Shown here piece after piece: positions 61,409 through 64,000 of a stretch of 64,000 bases of DNA (the first letter of the stretch is position 1; each line of letters begins with the position of its first letter). The translations under genes were made by a program, and so were the position numbers. Origin of the DNA: Pseudomonas gingeri (GTDB taxonomy: Bacteria; Pseudomonadota; Gammaproteobacteria; Pseudomonadales; Pseudomonadaceae); NCBI RefSeq assembly GCF_013386115.1, contig NZ_JACAOR010000015.1, positions 41,651-105,650 of the forward strand. Direction: 5' to 3'. The notes under the pieces are model-generated. The model was not told the DNA's origin, made no database searches, and saw nothing but the letters and a program-made list of their open reading frames with translations.

Positions 61409-62860
61409 TCAGACCATGGGGTCGCCGACATGCAGGATCTTCATGCCGTTGGTGCCACCGATGGTGTGGTAACTGTCGCCCTTGGTCAGGATGACCCAGT
61501 CGCCTTGCTCGACTACGCCACGCTTGAGCAACTCGTCCACTGCGGCCTGGCTGACTTGCTCAGGCGGCAGCGAAGCCGGGTCGAACGGCACGGTGTAGAC
61601 GCCACGGAACATCGCCGCGCGAGCCTGGGTTTCACGGTGCGGGGAGAACGCGTAGATCGGCACGGACGAACGGATCCGCGACATGATCAACGGCGTGTAG
61701 CCGCTTTCGGTCAGGGCGATGATCGCCTTGACGCCCGGGAAGTGGTTGGCGGTGTACATGGCGGCCAGGGCGATGCTCTGGTCGCAGCTTTCGAAGACCT
61801 TGCCGATACGGTGGCTGGAGGTCTTGCTGGTCGGGTGCTTTTCCGCGCCGACACAGATGCGGGCCATGGCCTGCACGGCTTCGAGCGGGTAGGCCCCGGC
61901 GGCGCTTTCGGCCGACAGCATGACGGCGTCGGTGTAGTCCAGCACGGCGTTGGCGACGTCGGACACTTCGGCACGGGTCGGCATCGGGTTCTGGATCATC
62001 GACTCCATCATCTGGGTCGCAACGATCACGGCCTTGTTGTGGCGGCGCGCATGCAGAATGATTTTCTTCTGGATGCCCACCAGCTCGGCATCGCCGATTT
62101 CCACGCCGAGGTCGCCACGGGCAACCATGACGGCGTCGCTGGCCTTGATCAGGCCGTCGAGGGTCTCGTCGTCGGCCACGGCTTCGGCGCGCTCGATCTT
62201 CGCCACCAGCCAGGCGGTGCCGCCGGCTTCGTCGCGCAGCTTGCGGGCGTATTCCATGTCGGCGGCGTCACGCGGGAAGGAGACCGCGAGGTAGTCCACT
62301 TCCATTTCAGCGGCGAGCTTGATGTCGGCCTTGTCCTTTTCGGTCAGGGCCGGAGCGGTCAGGCCGCCACCGCGACGGTTGATACCCTTGTGGTCCGACA
62401 GCGGGCCACCGATGGTCACGGTGCAACGCAGTTCGGTGTCGGTAGCGGTGTCGACGCGCATGACCACGCGACCGTCGTCAAGCAGCAGCTCGTCGCCCAC
62501 GCCGCAATCCTTGACCAGGTCCGGGTAGTCGATACCGACGACCTGCTGGTTGCCTTCGGTCAGCGGATGGCTGGTGGAGAAGGTGAATTGATCACCGATC
62601 TTCAGCTCGATACGCTTGTTGGCGAATTTGGCGATACGGATCTTCGGGCCCTGCAGGTCACCCAGGAGCGCGACGAAGCGCCCGTGCTTGGCGGCGAGGT
62701 CGCGGACCAGCTTGGCGCGAGCCTTGTGCTCGTCGGGGGTACCGTGGGAAAAGTTCAGGCGGGCGACGTCCAGGCCAGCCAGAATCAGCTGTTCCAGAAC
62801 TTCCGGCGAGTTGCTGGCCGGGCCCAGTGTGGCGACGATTTTAGTACGACGAACGGACAT
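61409..62860 (-). CDS. pyk: Pyruvate kinase (type II)
   Basis: A 483-residue glycolytic enzyme that makes pyruvate and ATP from phosphoenolpyruvate. Family motifs: RRTKIVATLGPASNS, LGDLQGPKIRI, the nucleotide/K+ site region, MVARGDLGVEIG, VIVATQMMESMIQNPMPTRAEVSDVANAV in parts, SAESAAGAYPLEAV. Length and sequence suit PykA. It is monocistronic, with a terminator directly after it. Confidence 0.94.
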   Translation of the reverse strand: MSVRRTKIVATLGPASNSPEVLEQLILAGLDVARLNFSHGTPDEHKARAKLVRDLAAKHGRFVALLGDLQGPKIRIAKFANKRIELKIGDQFTFSTSHPLTEGNQQVVGIDYPDLVKDCGVGDELLLDDGRVVMRVDTATDTELRCTVTIGGPLSDHKGINRRGGGLTAPALTEKDKADIKLAAEMEVDYLAVSFPRDAADMEYARKLRDEAGGTAWLVAKIERAEAVADDETLDGLIKASDAVMVARGDLGVEIGDAELVGIQKKIILHARRHNKAVIVATQMMESMIQNPMPTRAEVSDVANAVLDYTDAVMLSAESAAGAYPLEAVQAMARICVGAEKHPTSKTSSHRIGKVFESCDQSIALAAMYTANHFPGVKAIIALTESGYTPLIMSRIRSSVPIYAFSPHRETQARAAMFRGVYTVPFDPASLPPEQVSQAAVDELLKRGVVEQGDWVILTKGDSYHTIGGTNGMKILHVGDPMV

Positions 62861-63032
62861 GCAGAGACTCCTGAGTTCAAGCGCAACGAGAGGCTACTAT
62901 GGTCCTGTGCTGTAGTCATTGTTCATTTGCACTACTTTTCGGCGAAGAAGTTTTTTTCGGATATGTTGTTTGGCGAACACTCTGAAGATTTTCGCCGACG
63001 GGTCGATACACTGCCAAGAACAGGAGATATCC

Positions 63033-63407
63033 ATGCGAATTTTGCTCGTTTTAGTCTTGGCCGCCAGTGTCGTCGGTTGCACCCGCTGGTCGATGAACAG
63101 CCACCTGAACAATGCCTACCGTTCCTATGACCGGGGCAATTGTGAAGACGTGATGCTGCAACTGTCCCAGGTCGACCGTGAGAGCCGCACCCGGCCCTAC
63201 GTCCAGCCGGAAGTGTCGATGTTGCGCGGTCAGTGCCTGGAGCGCCAGAAACTGTTCGTCGACGCGGCGCAGACCTATCGGTTCATCATCACCCAGTTCC
63301 CCTACAGCGAATATGCCTACCGGGCCCAGGCTCGCCTGGATACCTTGCGTCAGTTGGGGCACGCCGACGGCGCAGTCCCGGCCCAACCCAGGCCGGCAGC
63401 CCTATGA
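63033..63407 (+). CDS. Small lipoprotein with tetratricopeptide-like helices
   Basis: A 124-residue protein with a signal peptide and lipobox VVGC (Cys16), then helical text with TPR-like spacing (NNAYRSYDRGNCEDVMLQLSQVDR, QKLFVDAAQTYRFIITQFPYSEYAYRAQARLDTL in parts). It resembles the small TPR lipoproteins of Pseudomonas; the role is unknown. AGGAG lies 6 bases before the ATG. Confidence 0.82.
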   Translation: MRILLVLVLAASVVGCTRWSMNSHLNNAYRSYDRGNCEDVMLQLSQVDRESRTRPYVQPEVSMLRGQCLERQKLFVDAAQTYRFIITQFPYSEYAYRAQARLDTLRQLGHADGAVPAQPRPAAL

Positions 63408-63634
63408 TGAAGGCTGTAATATGAACTGGCTCTCTGCCAGCTTTCAGCTACAGTTCGGGGGGTATGGTTTGAGTTTCATCAATTCGTTCGAGTTGAAAAC
63501 CATGGCTCGGTAGATGTCATGCGACAGGGCGATCCGCTGCCGTCGCGCCGAGGCCAAGGGAGAGCGGGCCGGCTGGCCCTGCTCCGAAGCACTAGCGCGG
63601 TCATGCTGAATGGCCTTGTATAGCGATCACGAAC

Positions 63635-63994
63635 ATGCCTACCGACCGTCGAATCGAGCGGCACCAGCTGCCGTATTTTTTGAAGGTGTTCAACCGCTTC
63701 ACCGACAAGCCCATGGGGTATCTGGGCAATGTCTCCGAAGACGGGCTGATGCTCATCAGCCAGTTGCCGTTATTGGTGAATGCGGACTTCCAGCTGCAAT
63801 TGAAACTCCCCGGACCGGATGACACGGTCCAGCTCATCGATCTGAATGCCCGTTGTCTCTGGTCCCATGAAGAGGTGACGCCGGGCTATTACGACTCGGG
63901 GTTTGTCCTGTCCGAACCTCCCGAGGCGTATCAGAAGCTGGTGGATGCGTTACAGCACTATTTCAGCTTTTACCCGTTGGAGGCTTCGGCGTAG
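63635..63994 (+). CDS. PilZ domain protein
   Basis: A 119-residue single-domain protein. The c-di-GMP contact motifs are DRRIERH near the N-terminus and GNVSEDGLML about 20 residues later, the usual RxxxR and (D/N)xSxxG. It should be a cyclic di-GMP effector, possibly responding to the diguanylate cyclase about 4 kb upstream. Preceded by a 230-bp gap with no other feature. Confidence 0.85.
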   Translation: MPTDRRIERHQLPYFLKVFNRFTDKPMGYLGNVSEDGLMLISQLPLLVNADFQLQLKLPGPDDTVQLIDLNARCLWSHEEVTPGYYDSGFVLSEPPEAYQKLVDALQHYFSFYPLEASA

Positions 63995-64000
63995 CCGGGG

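Overview
The window is a high-GC gammaproteobacterial chromosome segment that reads as a Pseudomonas of the fluorescens group. The evidence is: alpha-ketoglutarate permease beside MifS/MifR-type regulators; a 3-mercaptopropionate dioxygenase/rhodanese pair divergent from a LysR gene (the P. aeruginosa PA2601-2603 arrangement); pykA, class I fumarase and YiaY genes; and many Pseudomonas REP palindromes of the type TGTGGGAGCGGGCTTGCCCGCG. 57 protein genes are called, the first cut by the window edge. I saw no tRNA, rRNA, CRISPR array, insertion sequence or prophage.

Layout. 1-5.3 kb: a partial small secreted protein, kgtP with a sigma-54 promoter and paired upstream sites, then mifR and mifS. 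5.35-5.99 kb: six exact-period 113-bp REP doublets in tandem. 6-10.6 kb: bglX and a LemA/TPM-domain operon. 10.8-14.5 kb: an accessory block with an orphan 150-residue protein, a two-domain geosmin synthase interrupted by an in-frame UGA, and a family 2 encapsulin shell gene just upstream of the synthase. 14.8-18.1 kb: methyltransferase, EamA transporter, DJ-1/PfpI and ribbon-helix-helix genes. 18-22.3 kb: a cell-surface-signalling heme uptake set (ECF sigma, FecR-like anti-sigma, TonB receptor). 22.4-25.7 kb: thiol oxidation (rhodanese array, 3MDO, LysR).

25.8-43.1 kb is a long run of 15 plus-strand genes: SsuBC-like ABC genes, acyl-CoA-dehydrogenase-like flavoenzyme, D-2-hydroxyacid dehydrogenase, class II aldolase, a sulfonate-type binding protein, M19 dipeptidase, Tat-exported amine oxidase, exported RidA, TonB receptor, a second binding protein, an Fe(II)/2OG oxygenase, a tRNA-dependent cyclodipeptide synthase (XYP type), an MFS exporter and an LLM flavin monooxygenase. 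My reading is an organosulfur/amine scavenging locus joined to a small cyclodipeptide pathway with its own export and perhaps re-uptake.

43.1-64 kb: DapA-like and class II aldolase genes divergent from an XRE-cupin regulator with a perfect operator; a SIR2-like DUF4917 protein; yiaY; a TetR-controlled SDR operon with two matching palindromes; LysR/CoA-transferase/HMG-CoA lyase/MFS genes; a DMT/LysR pair; fumarase; diguanylate cyclase with a ferredoxin-reductase; enoyl-CoA hydratase; pyruvate kinase; a lipoprotein; and a PilZ protein.

The most unusual content is the encapsulin plus geosmin synthase pair with its internal stop codon, followed by the cyclodipeptide locus.
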